Below are positions 37,821-45,991 of a stretch of DNA of 64,000 bases, in pieces (the stretch's first letter is position 1; the number at the start of each line of letters is the position of its first letter). The notes below the pieces were generated by a model. That model searched no databases and was not told the DNA's origin. It was given only the letters and a program-made list of their open reading frames with translations. Source of the stretch: Parageobacillus caldoxylosilyticus NBRC 107762 (GTDB taxonomy: Bacteria; Bacillota; Bacilli; Bacillales; Anoxybacillaceae). A program made the position numbers and the translations under genes. The DNA lies in the NCBI RefSeq assembly GCF_000632715.1, contig NZ_BAWO01000021.1, positions 1 through 64,000 on the forward strand, in the 5' to 3' direction.

Positions 37821-38453
37821 TTATTTTTTCGGCAATACGGCAACGCGGTAGCTTGGAACGTTTAACACGCGCGTCACTGCCTCGACAATCCATTTCTTTA
37901 TTTGCAAGTTATCCGCACCTTTCGCGACTACTAACACTCCGCGAATTTCCGGCTTTTTCGTTGTCAAGACGATCGGTGTTTCGTTATCGCCATCACGGAC
38001 AATGACAACTTCGTCATTCGTAGAGTTGTTTTCAATCTTCCGTTTTCCTCCTTCACGGTCCGTTTCTTCGGTCGTTTGTTGCTGAGAAACGCGGTTTTTC
38101 TCTAATATTTTCGTTTCTGTTGTATCGAGATTGACGACAACGGTGACATCTTCTACTCCCTCAATCGCTTCGAGCGCTGTTTTTAGCTCTTTTTCATAGC
38201 GTTCTTCATAAGCGGCGATCGCTTTCGATTTTGTCTCTTGTTTGATTCCAAAAGCAGGTTCTGCTTGCTGCGATGATGGCGCGGCTGTTTCTTTATGAAC
38301 GGATGCCACTTCCTCTTCCTTCGAAAAATGGCTCATCACCATAAGCCCAATCCCTACTAATAACAGCAAGACGATATACGAAAAAGGCGTTTTCTTCTGT
38401 TCGTCTGCTTCTTTTTTTGGCGATGAGAAAAAACGTTTAATGAGCTCGCGCAT
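37821..38453 (-). CDS. spoIIIAG: SpoIIIAG, ring component of the feeding-tube complex
   Basis: A 210-residue protein. Short cytosolic head, one transmembrane helix (YIVLLLLVGIGLMVM, ~26-40), a charged periplasmic-side region and a C-terminal ring-building domain (EDVTVVVNLDTTETKI...RGVLVVAKGADNLQIKKWIVEAV). SpoIIIAG of B. subtilis forms a large ring in the intermembrane space. It overlaps spoIIIAF by 17 bp. A Lys/Glu-rich insert (EETDREGGKRKIENNSTND) interrupts the RBM, as known for SpoIIIAG. Confidence 0.95.
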   Translation of the reverse strand: MRELIKRFFSSPKKEADEQKKTPFSYIVLLLLVGIGLMVMSHFSKEEEVASVHKETAAPSSQQAEPAFGIKQETKSKAIAAYEERYEKELKTALEAIEGVEDVTVVVNLDTTETKILEKNRVSQQQTTEETDREGGKRKIENNSTNDEVVIVRDGDNETPIVLTTKKPEIRGVLVVAKGADNLQIKKWIVEAVTRVLNVPSYRVAVLPKK

Positions 38454-39072
38454 CCCCCCATTCCCTCCCTTTGACTACCACCGCAATTTTATTTTCATCG
38501 ACTTCCCATTTGCCTGCTAAAAAAGTGCGTAGTTCTTTTTCTAGTTGAAGATTGCTATCTGGTGAATGGACCGGCCTTGATGTGTCAATTACCACAGGCT
38601 GAATCCTTTCCGGCGTCTCTTGTTTGGAAAGCACTACTTCAATCGTTTCAATGTCTCTCGGAATTTGTAAATCCTCTTTTTCTTTTACTTGCAGAGAGAC
38701 GTCTTCCACGCTTAATCCATATTCCTTCATCAACTCCCCATCTACCTGTTTTTTCATCTGGACAGCCATTTGTTCTAAAATATATGCACGTTGTGAGGCT
38801 TGTATTTCTTTTTTCTTCATTTCCATTTCATTTTTTATCATTCCTTGTTCATTCCCCTTTTCCGATAGACTGGATATGGCAGAGGCGACGAGACGGTCAG
38901 GATGGATGGACATAAGCTGCAAAATCGGTGATAGCATGAGCAACAGCAAAATGAGTCCCACTACCATTTTTACGTACTTCTGCATGTTGCTAGAGGGAAG
39001 CAGAAAATCAATGATGGTCGCAAATAAAATAAAAATAAGAATATTGGTGATCCATTCCGTTACAAATTGCAT
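38437..39072 (-). CDS. spoIIIAF: SpoIIIAF, feeding-tube complex protein
   Basis: A 211-residue protein with two N-terminal transmembrane helices (ITNILIFILFATIIDFLL and VVGLILLLLMLSPILQL) and a soluble domain with a ring-building-like fold (~95-211, DLQIPRDIETIEVVLS ... NKIAVVVKG). It belongs to the mother-cell SpoIIIA complex needed for sigma-G activity. It overlaps spoIIIAG and lies 10 bp after spoIIIAE. Confidence 0.94.
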   Translation of the reverse strand: MQFVTEWITNILIFILFATIIDFLLPSSNMQKYVKMVVGLILLLLMLSPILQLMSIHPDRLVASAISSLSEKGNEQGMIKNEMEMKKKEIQASQRAYILEQMAVQMKKQVDGELMKEYGLSVEDVSLQVKEKEDLQIPRDIETIEVVLSKQETPERIQPVVIDTSRPVHSPDSNLQLEKELRTFLAGKWEVDENKIAVVVKGREWGDARAH

Positions 39073-39082
39073 CGTTTTCCCC

Positions 39083-40249
39083 CTATCGAACCATCATTGT
39101 AATATTTCCGGCCGTAATAATAATAGTCAAACTGAGGAAAAACATCAGCGAGACGATGGCCAGCGCTGCAAATACATAGGCAATGCTTTTGCTCATAATG
39201 CTGAGGCAAGAAATGACTGGCCCTCCCCCTAAGGGCTGCATGATCGCTGCGGAAATTTTGTACACCAACGCAATGGCAAAAATTTTCAGCGCTGGGAACA
39301 CGGCGATCATCAATAAAATGGCAACTCCGACTATGCCGACCGTATTTTTCAATAACATCGAGGCAGCCACGACGGTATCGGCCGCATCGGTAAACATTTT
39401 GCCGACAACAGGAATGAAGTTTCCCGTCACAAACTTCGCCGTCCGCAGCGCAATCCCGTCGGCAATCGCCGATGTCGTTCCTTTTACCGACATGACTCCA
39501 AGAAAAACCGTCAAAATGACTCCGAGTATCCCGACGCCGATTTTCGTCAGCAGCCCCGCTAGCTGTGTGACTTTATAATGATCCGTGAGCGTGCTGACAA
39601 TGCTTAAAAGTGCGGCCAAAAACAAAAGCGGCAACGTTACATATTCAACAATCGTTCCTGTCATATTCATCAGAAATAGAATAATCGGATGAAAAAACGC
39701 CGCCGATATCACTCCTCCGGAAGACGCGAGCAGCGCCAACAACAGAGGAATCATCGCGATCATAAAATGGCTCATCGTCCTTACAGCGTCGAGCGCATAG
39801 TCCATTGCGAGACGAAAACTGTTTAACGCAATAATCAGCAACACCATGTAAACAACGGCATAGGCGACTTTGCTGACGGTTTGTTGCGCAAACGCGTTTT
39901 GCAATGATTGCAGCACCATGCTAAACACCGTTAATACAATTAACGTTCCTAGCAATTTTCCGTTTACTTGCAATTCGTAAAAGAGAAATTTCATCAACGC
40001 GACAAGCCATTCTTTTAACGACAATTCTTTTTCGCCCCTTAAAAAATCCATAAGCGATCCTTTTTGGCTTTCCGGCAAAAAGCCGCCGTATTTCGTCACA
40101 ATATCTTCCCAAAATTGACGAATTTCGCTGACATCCAGCTGTTCGATTTGCTTTTGCACCAACTGCTCATTAGAAGTGGCAGCTTGTACAACAAACGGGG
40201 ATAAAAAGAAGAAAAAGAAACTTGCCGCTGTTATGATTTTTCGGATCAA
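39083..40249 (-). CDS. spoIIIAE: SpoIIIAE, polytopic component of the feeding-tube complex
   Basis: A 388-residue protein. Signal-like N-terminus (AASFFFFFLSPFVVQAATS), extracytoplasmic segment, then about eight hydrophobic helices (e.g. LIVLTVFSMVLQSL, MIPLLLALLASSGGV, IGVGILGVILTVFLGVMSV). It is the largest membrane subunit of the SpoIIIA transporter-like complex, comparable to a secretion-system export component. The TTG/ATG region near 40249 reads MIRKIITAASF. The gene sits between spoIIIAD and AF. Confidence 0.94.
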   Translation of the reverse strand: MIRKIITAASFFFFFLSPFVVQAATSNEQLVQKQIEQLDVSEIRQFWEDIVTKYGGFLPESQKGSLMDFLRGEKELSLKEWLVALMKFLFYELQVNGKLLGTLIVLTVFSMVLQSLQNAFAQQTVSKVAYAVVYMVLLIIALNSFRLAMDYALDAVRTMSHFMIAMIPLLLALLASSGGVISAAFFHPIILFLMNMTGTIVEYVTLPLLFLAALLSIVSTLTDHYKVTQLAGLLTKIGVGILGVILTVFLGVMSVKGTTSAIADGIALRTAKFVTGNFIPVVGKMFTDAADTVVAASMLLKNTVGIVGVAILLMIAVFPALKIFAIALVYKISAAIMQPLGGGPVISCLSIMSKSIAYVFAALAIVSLMFFLSLTIIITAGNITMMVR

Positions 40250-40270
40250 TTCATCACCCCCATTCTCCCG

Positions 40271-40663
40271 TCACGACGCAGGAATCAAGCCGATGACCGT
40301 TTCAATAATCGCTGTTAAAATCGGGATCGCCAGCGCCAAAATAATAATTTTCCCCCCCAATTCAATTTTCGAGGCAATCGCTCCTTGACCGGCGTCTTTG
40401 GAAATTTGCGCAGCAAATTCCGCAATATAGGCAATGCCAATAATTTTCAAAATCGTTTCCAAATAAACCATATTGATTTTGGTGCTAGCTGCCATTTTTT
40501 GCAGCATATTTAAAATCGCGCTGATTTTGTCGACAAGAAACAGGAAAATGAGACAGCCGACAAATACCGTTAGCAAAAAGGCAACACTCGACTTATGTTC
40601 TTTCAGGAGCACGACTAAAAACGTCGCAATCAAACCAAGACCGACAATTTGTAAAATTTCAAT
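40271..40663 (-). CDS. spoIIIAD: SpoIIIAD, with no conventional start codon
   Basis: A protein of about 130 residues with three to four hydrophobic helices: LQIVGLGLIATFLVVLL, VAFLLTVFVGCLIFLFLV, and ETILKIIGIAYIAEFAAQIS ... GQGAIASKIELGGKIIILAL. It is clearly SpoIIIAD. The homologous N-terminus (I-E-I-L-Q-I-V-G) extends upstream of the first in-frame TTG (40633), yet no ATG or GTG exists before the in-frame TAG at 40678. An ATT at 40663 lies 7 bases after AGGAGGG. Alternatively one extra C in the plus-strand CCC at 40666-40668 has put the ATG at 40670 out of frame. Start is uncertain. Confidence 0.85.
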   Translation of the reverse strand: MEILQIVGLGLIATFLVVLLKEHKSSVAFLLTVFVGCLIFLFLVDKISAILNMLQKMAASTKINMVYLETILKIIGIAYIAEFAAQISKDAGQGAIASKIELGGKIIILALAIPILTAIIETVIGLIPAS

Positions 40664-40675
40664 CGCCCATCCCTC

Positions 40676-40882
40676 CTAACCGCGAAATAAAAATACGTCT
40701 TTAATTTTTTGAAACAAGTCGCTCACAATCGAGGCGACCATAAACAAAATATAAATAAAGCCAAGCAGCGTAACCCATTGGGCATACTCCTTTTTCCCCA
40801 TTTGGTCAAGCACCGTATGCAAAAAGGCCACCACGATTCCAACGCCAGCAATTTTAAAAATAATATCGACATCAATGCCCAT
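40676..40882 (-). CDS. spoIIIAC: SpoIIIAC
   Basis: A 68-residue, two-helix membrane protein (MGIDVDIIFKIAGVGIVVAF and WVTLLGFIYILFMVASIV), the exact length of B. subtilis SpoIIIAC. It is paralogous in layout to the N-terminal half of SpoIIIAD. AGGAGGCAGAACGAA precedes the ATG. Its TAG stop overlaps the ribosome site used for spoIIIAD. Part of the mother-cell SpoIIIA complex. Confidence 0.94.
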   Translation of the reverse strand: MGIDVDIIFKIAGVGIVVAFLHTVLDQMGKKEYAQWVTLLGFIYILFMVASIVSDLFQKIKDVFLFRG

Positions 40883-40899
40883 TTCGTTCTGCCTCCTGT

Positions 40900-41412
40900 T
40901 CAAATCAGTAAAATCACAAGCAACAATCCTGTAAGAATTCCTAGGCTTTTCGCCATTTTTTCATAGCGTGCCTGCCGTTCGAGTGCCTCGGCCTCTTGCC
41001 GCTCCAAATGAACGAGCGCCAGCGTGATTTGTTTCTGCTGTGTCAAGCGGTCGTACTGCCCAAGCGTATCTCCGAATTGCCTCATAATCTCTAATTCCCC
41101 TTGCTTGAGCGCCGTCGAACTCCATACCGTTTGCAGGCTTTCTTCCCACGCTTGTTGAACGCTCGTTTCTCCTTTTTGCAGCTTGGCGGCGAATTGCTCG
41201 AACAGTTTGGAAAGCGGCAGCGATATTTGCTTGCTAATATGCAACGCGGCTTCAGATAGCGGAGTGTGCGCATACATAATTTCTGCTTCTAGCACCTTGA
41301 GCGCCGCTTTCAACTGGCGCAGCTGTCTCGGACGCTCCTTTAGCATTCGCGCCGATTCAAATCCAAACCACGTTGTCGTAAGGAGAATCAACATTGCGCC
41401 GATCAGCTTCAT
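40900..41412 (-). CDS. spoIIIAB: SpoIIIAB, pilotin/assembly-type subunit
   Basis: A 170-residue protein with an N-terminal transmembrane helix (LIGAMLILLTTTWFGF), a soluble helical middle (ERPRQLRQLKAALKVLEAEI), and a C-terminal helix (LGILTGLLLVILLI). The soluble part resembles type II secretion pseudopilin-assembly GspF-like helices, as described for SpoIIIAB. It overlaps spoIIIAA by 4 bp. Confidence 0.94.
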   Translation of the reverse strand: MKLIGAMLILLTTTWFGFESARMLKERPRQLRQLKAALKVLEAEIMYAHTPLSEAALHISKQISLPLSKLFEQFAAKLQKGETSVQQAWEESLQTVWSSTALKQGELEIMRQFGDTLGQYDRLTQQKQITLALVHLERQEAEALERQARYEKMAKSLGILTGLLLVILLI

Positions 41413-42335
41413 CTGCTTTTCACCATCCGCTCATACAGCGCCGTTCCATACGCATCTGTAATGCGTCTTACCGTGCCCGGACCGAACTCGTTCGTCAGTT
41501 CAACAAACCGTTCAAATACCCCTTGCTCAATGATGGGGCGCAATGTCGGGCGCTGCAGCACATCCTTCCAACTTCTTCCGTGGACTGTCGTCCATATGCA
41601 TACCCCAGCGTTCACCGCCTCTAAAATTGCTTCGCTATCTTCGGCGCGGCCAATTTCATCAACGATCAACACATCCGGGCTCATCGAGCGGATCATCATC
41701 ATCATTCCCTCTGCTTTCGGGCATGCATCGAGCACATCGATGCGGTCGCCTAATTCAAATTGCGGAATGCCTTTCACACACCCGGCAATTTCCGAACGTT
41801 CATCGACAATCCCTACTTTTTGTGATGGAATATGTTTCGCGCGAACCCCAGTGCTGATCATTCGCGCCGCGTCGCGCAGCAGCGTCGTTTTCCCTGTCTG
41901 CGGCGAACCGATGATCATCGTATTATGCCAGCGCCCGTCATACACATACGGCACAAGCGATTCAGCGATGCCGATTTTCTGTTTCGCAATACGGATATTG
42001 AAAGAAGTCACATGACGAATCGCTTTCACGCTTCCGCCCTCGGTTACGACTTTTCCTGCTAGTCCAACACGATGGCCTCCCTGTACGGTAATAAACCCTC
42101 GTTTCAATTCTTCTTCTATTGCATAAATCGAATATTGACTCAATTTATTAAGCAAATGCATTCCATCTTCGCAAGTCACTTTATATGGGAGAAATTGAGA
42201 CTTTCCTTTCACAATAATTTCTAATGGCCGAAGAACCCTTATGCGAATTTCTTCCATCTGTTCATGCCATGAAGGAGGCTGTTGCTGCAGTATGGCGGCA
42301 ATCGTTTTCGGAAGTATATCCCATATCGCTTGCAT
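41409..42335 (-). CDS. spoIIIAA: SpoIIIAA ATPase
   Basis: A 308-residue secretion-type ATPase powering the SpoIIIA complex from the mother cell. Walker A GSPQTGKTTLLRD (~150), Walker B VLIVDEIGRAED (~225), and an N-terminal domain with GGHRVGLAGKVV. First gene of the spoIIIA operon. A sigma-E-like promoter lies about 35 bp upstream. Length and motifs match B. subtilis SpoIIIAA. Confidence 0.95.
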   Translation of the reverse strand: MQAIWDILPKTIAAILQQQPPSWHEQMEEIRIRVLRPLEIIVKGKSQFLPYKVTCEDGMHLLNKLSQYSIYAIEEELKRGFITVQGGHRVGLAGKVVTEGGSVKAIRHVTSFNIRIAKQKIGIAESLVPYVYDGRWHNTMIIGSPQTGKTTLLRDAARMISTGVRAKHIPSQKVGIVDERSEIAGCVKGIPQFELGDRIDVLDACPKAEGMMMMIRSMSPDVLIVDEIGRAEDSEAILEAVNAGVCIWTTVHGRSWKDVLQRPTLRPIIEQGVFERFVELTNEFGPGTVRRITDAYGTALYERMVKSR

Positions 42336-42364
42336 TTTATTCCCCTCCCTGCTGGACTAGTTCA

Positions 42365-42394
42365 TATGTATGGGATGGAAAACGAATTTATGAC
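42365..42394 (-). promoter_or_regulatory. Sigma-E-like promoter of the spoIIIA operon
   Basis: Minus-strand CATACATA (42372-42365) fits the SigE -10 (CATACAnT). CATAAAT 13-14 bp upstream is a plausible -35. spoIIIA of B. subtilis is SigE-dependent. Confidence 0.55.
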
Positions 42395-42676
42395 TTACTT
42401 ATAAATGCCGATGAGAATAAGAATGATTCCTAAAGCGATCAAACCTAATTTCGTATAAGAAAGCTCGTCCGCTAAAGAAAGCAGCCCAATCGTCATCGTG
42501 ACGATAAAAATAGTCGGTCCAATCACCGCAAGAAGCGCATTGACGGCCAACGCTTTTTTGACATCATTGAACAGCAGCATGGCAAGCGCAGCGATCATCT
42601 CCAGAGTCGCTGACAGCAACCGCATTCCTGCCATTGACAAAACGGCTGGTTCAATGAATGGTAGCCACCGTTTCAT
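42395..42676 (-). CDS. yqhV: YqhV family membrane protein (DUF2619)
   Basis: A 93-residue protein with three predicted helices (LEMIAALAMLLF, ALLAVIGPTIFIVTMTIGLL, LGLIALGIILILIGIY). Same size and location (between efp and spoIIIAA) as B. subtilis YqhV, which is expressed under sporulation control. Function unknown. It lies directly upstream of the spoIIIA promoter. Confidence 0.85.
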   Translation of the reverse strand: MKRWLPFIEPAVLSMAGMRLLSATLEMIAALAMLLFNDVKKALAVNALLAVIGPTIFIVTMTIGLLSLADELSYTKLGLIALGIILILIGIYK

Positions 42677-42850
42677 ATATTCCTCCTAATATAAAAATGA
42701 GATGGTTAGTACAAACGTATGCCGGAACAGGGAATTTCAGAAGGGATTTTTTTCTTTTGTGGCAAAGAACCCTTAAGAGGAAATATATGGCCATGTTTGC
42801 GGAAATAGTTTCATAATGGAAATAGAGGCAGGTTGTAAAGGGGGAAAATC

Positions 42851-43048
42851 ATGAGAAAACTCTCTACGTTCGGGAAAATGACATTTTGGGTTGGATGTAT
42901 ATTTGCGGTCCTCGGAATTCTTGGTCTGTTCCATGTTTTTTTGCTATCGGGAGATACACCGGCATCGATTAGTTATGTCTTGATTGGCATCATGCTCATC
43001 AGTACATCATTTTTATACGAAAAGAAAAAAGGTTCAGAAAAACCTTAG
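42851..43048 (+). CDS. Small two-helix membrane protein of unknown function
   Basis: Not recognised. A 65-residue protein with helices TFWVGCIFAVLGILGLFHVF and ISYVLIGIMLISTSFLY and a Lys-rich tail (EKKKGSEKP). AAGGGGGAAAATC before the ATG is a strong ribosome site. It lies alone on the plus strand between yqhV and efp, where B. subtilis has no gene that I recall, so it may be a lineage-specific insertion. No clear promoter was assigned. Confidence 0.65.
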   Translation: MRKLSTFGKMTFWVGCIFAVLGILGLFHVFLLSGDTPASISYVLIGIMLISTSFLYEKKKGSEKP

Positions 43049-43070
43049 CTGAAAAAGGCTTCATCGCAGC

Positions 43071-43101
43071 AAAAAAGCCCCTTGCGTCAAGCGCAAGGGG
43101 C
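43071..43101 (-). terminator. Terminator of efp
   Basis: GCCCCTTGCG / CGCAAGGGGC hairpin followed by TTTTTTGC on the minus strand. Confidence 0.92.
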
Positions 43102-43109
43102 AAACAACG

Positions 43110-43667
43110 TTACGCACGGGACACGTATGTGCCGTCTGACGTATTGATAATAAGCGTATCGCCTTCGTTGACAAAGAACGGAACTTGTACAACAAGACCG
43201 GTTTCCAGCTTCGCTGGCTTCGATCCGCCAGAAGCGGTATCGCCTTTAATGCCCGGTTCTGTTTCTACTACTTTTAATTCGACGGTGTTCGGAAGTTCTA
43301 TCCCAATCGTTTCGCCTTGGTACATCATGATGTAAACTTCCATGTTTTCTTTTAAAAATTTCAATTCATGTTCGATTTGTTTCGCTGGAAGTTCGATTTG
43401 CTCATATGTTTCCATATCCATAAATACGTGCTGATCGCCGTTGGCATATAAATACTGCATTTTGCGCGTATCGATTTGGGCGCGGTTTACTTTTTCGCCG
43501 GCGCGGAACGTTTTTTCTTGAATCGCACCTGTGCGAAGGTTGCGAAGCTTCGAGCGGACGAACGCTGCCCCTTTTCCTGGTTTGACGTGCTGGAATTCGA
43601 TGACGCGCCAAATGTCGCCATCTACTTCAATCGTTAATCCTGTACGAAAATCGTTCACTGAAATCAT
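43110..43667 (-). CDS. efp: Translation elongation factor P
   Basis: A 185-residue tRNA-mimic that rescues ribosomes stalled at polyproline. The loop VKPGKGAAF places Lys at position 32, the residue modified with 5-aminopentanol in B. subtilis EF-P. The C-terminal signature [16 protein letters not shown] is intact. It follows the pepQ-like gene by 27 bp, as in Bacillus (yqhT-efp), and ends in a strong terminator. Confidence 0.97.
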   Translation of the reverse strand: MISVNDFRTGLTIEVDGDIWRVIEFQHVKPGKGAAFVRSKLRNLRTGAIQEKTFRAGEKVNRAQIDTRKMQYLYANGDQHVFMDMETYEQIELPAKQIEHELKFLKENMEVYIMMYQGETIGIELPNTVELKVVETEPGIKGDTASGGSKPAKLETGLVVQVPFFVNEGDTLIINTSDGTYVSRA

Positions 43668-43694
43668 CCGTTAAAATCCTCCCACACGATAAAT

Positions 43695-44756
43695 TTATAA
43701 AATAATCAGTTCTTTTGGCGAATGAGTCAGCGATTCATTGCCGTTTTCCGTGACAACCGTATCGTCTTCAATGCGCACGCCGCCAAGTCCTGGGATATAA
43801 ATCCCCGGCTCCACGGTGACTACCATGCCCGGCGCCAGCACGACATCGGAACGGACGGATAACGCCGGTCCCTCGTGAATCTCAAGGCCGATTCCATGGC
43901 CGGTGGAATGTCCGAAATATTCGCCATAGCCTTTTTCGCTAATGTAATCGCGCGTCAGCGCATCCGCTTCTTTTCCGGTCATTCCCGGCTTGATTCCTTC
44001 CATGCCGCGCAATTGCGCTTGAAGCACAATGTCATAAATCGTTTTTAGCTCCTCGCTAATGGCACCGACGGCAATCGTTCTTGTAATGTCGGAACAATAT
44101 CCTTTGTAATAGGCGCCAAAATCCAAGGTGACGAGTTCGCCTTTTTCGATGGATTTCTCCGTCGCCACTCCGTGCGGCAATGCAGAGCGGTAGCCAGATG
44201 CGACAATGATATCAAACGAAGAGGAAGTCGCACCCTGTTTACGCATAAAAAATTCCAGCTCATTCGCCACGTCAATTTCTTTTACACCTGGACGAATAAA
44301 GGAAAGAATGTGTTCAAATGCCGCATCGGCAATTTCCGCTGCTTCCTTTAATATCTTAATCTCTGATTCCGACTTAATCAAGCGCAACTTTTCAATGACA
44401 TGCGAAGTTGGGACGAGTTCCGCCTTTACGGCGCTTTCATACGCCCTAAACGTCGCATACGAAACATCTTCCTGCTCGAAGCCGAGCTTTTGAATGCCAA
44501 GGCGGGCGACTTGCTTCGCAGCCTCGTCGACAATCGGGCCGGTATGTTGGACAATTTCAAAGCCTTTCACTTGCTGGGATGCTTGCTCGACATAGCGGAA
44601 ATCAGTAATAAACACAGCTTTGTCCCGGCTAATAACCGCGACGCCGGCCGTTCCCGTAAAACCGGTAATATAGCGGCGGTTGTACGGATTGGTGACAAGC
44701 AGGCCGTCAATATCATGTTCGTCAAACAATGCGCGTAATTTTTCGAGTTTTTCCAT
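43695..44756 (-). CDS. pepQ: M24 family Xaa-Pro peptidase (YqhT-like)
   Basis: A 353-residue pita-bread metallopeptidase. N-terminal creatinase-like domain (~1-125), then metal ligands in LVTLDFGAYYKGYCSDITRT, FGHSTGHGIGLEIHEGP, VTVEPGIYIPG and VRIEDDTVV. It removes residues before proline or cleaves X-Pro dipeptides in the cytosol. Upstream of efp, as in B. subtilis. The decayed aroQ ends 4 bp upstream, so an aroQ-pepQ-efp operon existed and its transcription probably still enters from that side. Confidence 0.92.
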   Translation of the reverse strand: MEKLEKLRALFDEHDIDGLLVTNPYNRRYITGFTGTAGVAVISRDKAVFITDFRYVEQASQQVKGFEIVQHTGPIVDEAAKQVARLGIQKLGFEQEDVSYATFRAYESAVKAELVPTSHVIEKLRLIKSESEIKILKEAAEIADAAFEHILSFIRPGVKEIDVANELEFFMRKQGATSSSFDIIVASGYRSALPHGVATEKSIEKGELVTLDFGAYYKGYCSDITRTIAVGAISEELKTIYDIVLQAQLRGMEGIKPGMTGKEADALTRDYISEKGYGEYFGHSTGHGIGLEIHEGPALSVRSDVVLAPGMVVTVEPGIYIPGLGGVRIEDDTVVTENGNESLTHSPKELIIL

Positions 44757-44759
44757 CTT

Positions 44760-45195
44760 TCAATCTCCTCTTCCCTGTATTTGTAATAATGCTAAAATGG
44801 TTAGCCGATAACCCATTAATCCAAAACCGACAATTTATCCGGCAACAACCGGAGCAATCACAGACTGATGGCGAAAGGGCTCGCGCGCATGAATATTGGA
44901 AATATGTACTTCCACCACTGGGATGCTGACACTGGCAATCGCGTCGCGAATCGCATAACTATAAATGCGTAAGCGCGCCGGCATTTAAAACGATGCCGTC
45001 GTATTTTCCTTCCGCCTCATGAATTCGGTCATAATCGCGCCTTCATGATTGCTTTGTCAGTTCCGCCCCTTGTTCGCCTGCAAACGACATCAGTTCTTGC
45101 TCAAGCTCATGAAGCGTTGTGCTTCCGTAAATATGCGGCTCCCGCTTGCCGAGAAGATTCAAGTTCGGACCGTTAATGAGAAGAAGATGCACCAT
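44760..45195 (-). pseudogene. aroQ: Decayed type II 3-dehydroquinate dehydratase
   Basis: The start is intact: AAAGGAG before [24 protein letters not shown], which is the AroQ active-site N-terminus. After ELT (near 45055) about 12 bases are replaced by 4. A T is missing near 45033 (ATTATGACC for ATTATTGACC) and a T is added near 44966 (CATTTATAG for CATTATAG). A CAA is now TAA at 44837-44835. Restoring these gives NHEGAIIDRIHEAEGKYDG..., [16 protein letters not shown]..., the whole family sequence. Four independent lesions make sequencing error unlikely. The enzyme would have catalysed step 3 of the shikimate pathway. Confidence 0.92.
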
Positions 45196-45269
45196 ATTCT
45201 TAACTCCTTTAACCCAGCGAAAGAAATATTGAAACATTCTTTATTTTACCATAAAGCCGGCGCTTCCCA

Positions 45270-45797
45270 CTACTTATTTGATGATGTTGATGGTGTTGAT
45301 GTTGATTGCGTTTGCCGATTCATTTCCTCCGTTTCAAATGAAATCGAGTACCCGATGAAAACGCCATATAAAATGTACAAGCAAAGCGTCGTAATGATGG
45401 TATTCCGCTGTAAATGGGAAACAGTTTCTAAATTAGGGAAGAGAGGATTCAATACGTAAAATACAAGCAGCCACCAGGCAACGCCATACAATATGCCCGC
45501 CCACATTCCTTTTATTCGCCTTAGTGCAGCATAATAAATGAGGGCGACTAATATGGATAATAATCCAATGAGCAAAATGGCGATATAATTGCCAAGCTTT
45601 CCATATTTCCAATCACCGGCAACCCATGGGATCAAAATCATATTCGGGCTTATTTCGCTGAAATGGAAAAAATACGCTAAATATCCAATTAAGCTCCAAA
45701 ACACGCCACCAACAAATCCTGTAATGACTGTTTTCAACAAAAGAGACATCGGCCGTTCTTTCTTATTTTGTTCGAGCTGCTCTTGATTTTCCGCCAT
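45270..45797 (-). CDS. yqhR: YqhR family membrane protein
   Basis: A 175-residue protein. Charged N-terminus (MAENQEQLEQNKKERPM), then four helices (VITGFVGGVFWSLIGYLAYF, AILLIGLLSILVALIYYAAL, GILYGVAWWLLVFYVL, TLCLYILYGVFIGYSI) and a Ser/Thr-rich tail. Matches Bacillus YqhR by size and place between aroQ and yqhQ. Function unknown. AAGGAGG lies 11 bases before the ATG. Longer upstream frames have no ribosome site. The tail STSTPSTSSNK is low-complexity. Confidence 0.8.
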   Translation of the reverse strand: MAENQEQLEQNKKERPMSLLLKTVITGFVGGVFWSLIGYLAYFFHFSEISPNMILIPWVAGDWKYGKLGNYIAILLIGLLSILVALIYYAALRRIKGMWAGILYGVAWWLLVFYVLNPLFPNLETVSHLQRNTIITTLCLYILYGVFIGYSISFETEEMNRQTQSTSTPSTSSNK

Positions 45798-45991
45798 TTT
45801 GTTTTGCACCTCCTTGTACGTAGTATGACCGGTTATTTGCAAAGTCATGAATAAAGCGGCAAAAAAGTGCAACAGCCGCAGGTGTAAACGTTGAAATTTT
45901 TGGAAATGATAATAATAACATCAACCTAGAGGTTTCTAGACGTTTTTTGTAGAATAAAATAATAAAGATAAAGAATAGGTTGGTGTCAGCA

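Noticed and set aside
45049-45459. 136-codon plus-strand open frame over the aroQ pseudogene and yqhR end
   Set aside because: It appears only because the antisense genes are AT-rich and aroQ has decayed. No family features, and no ribosome site at its ATG.
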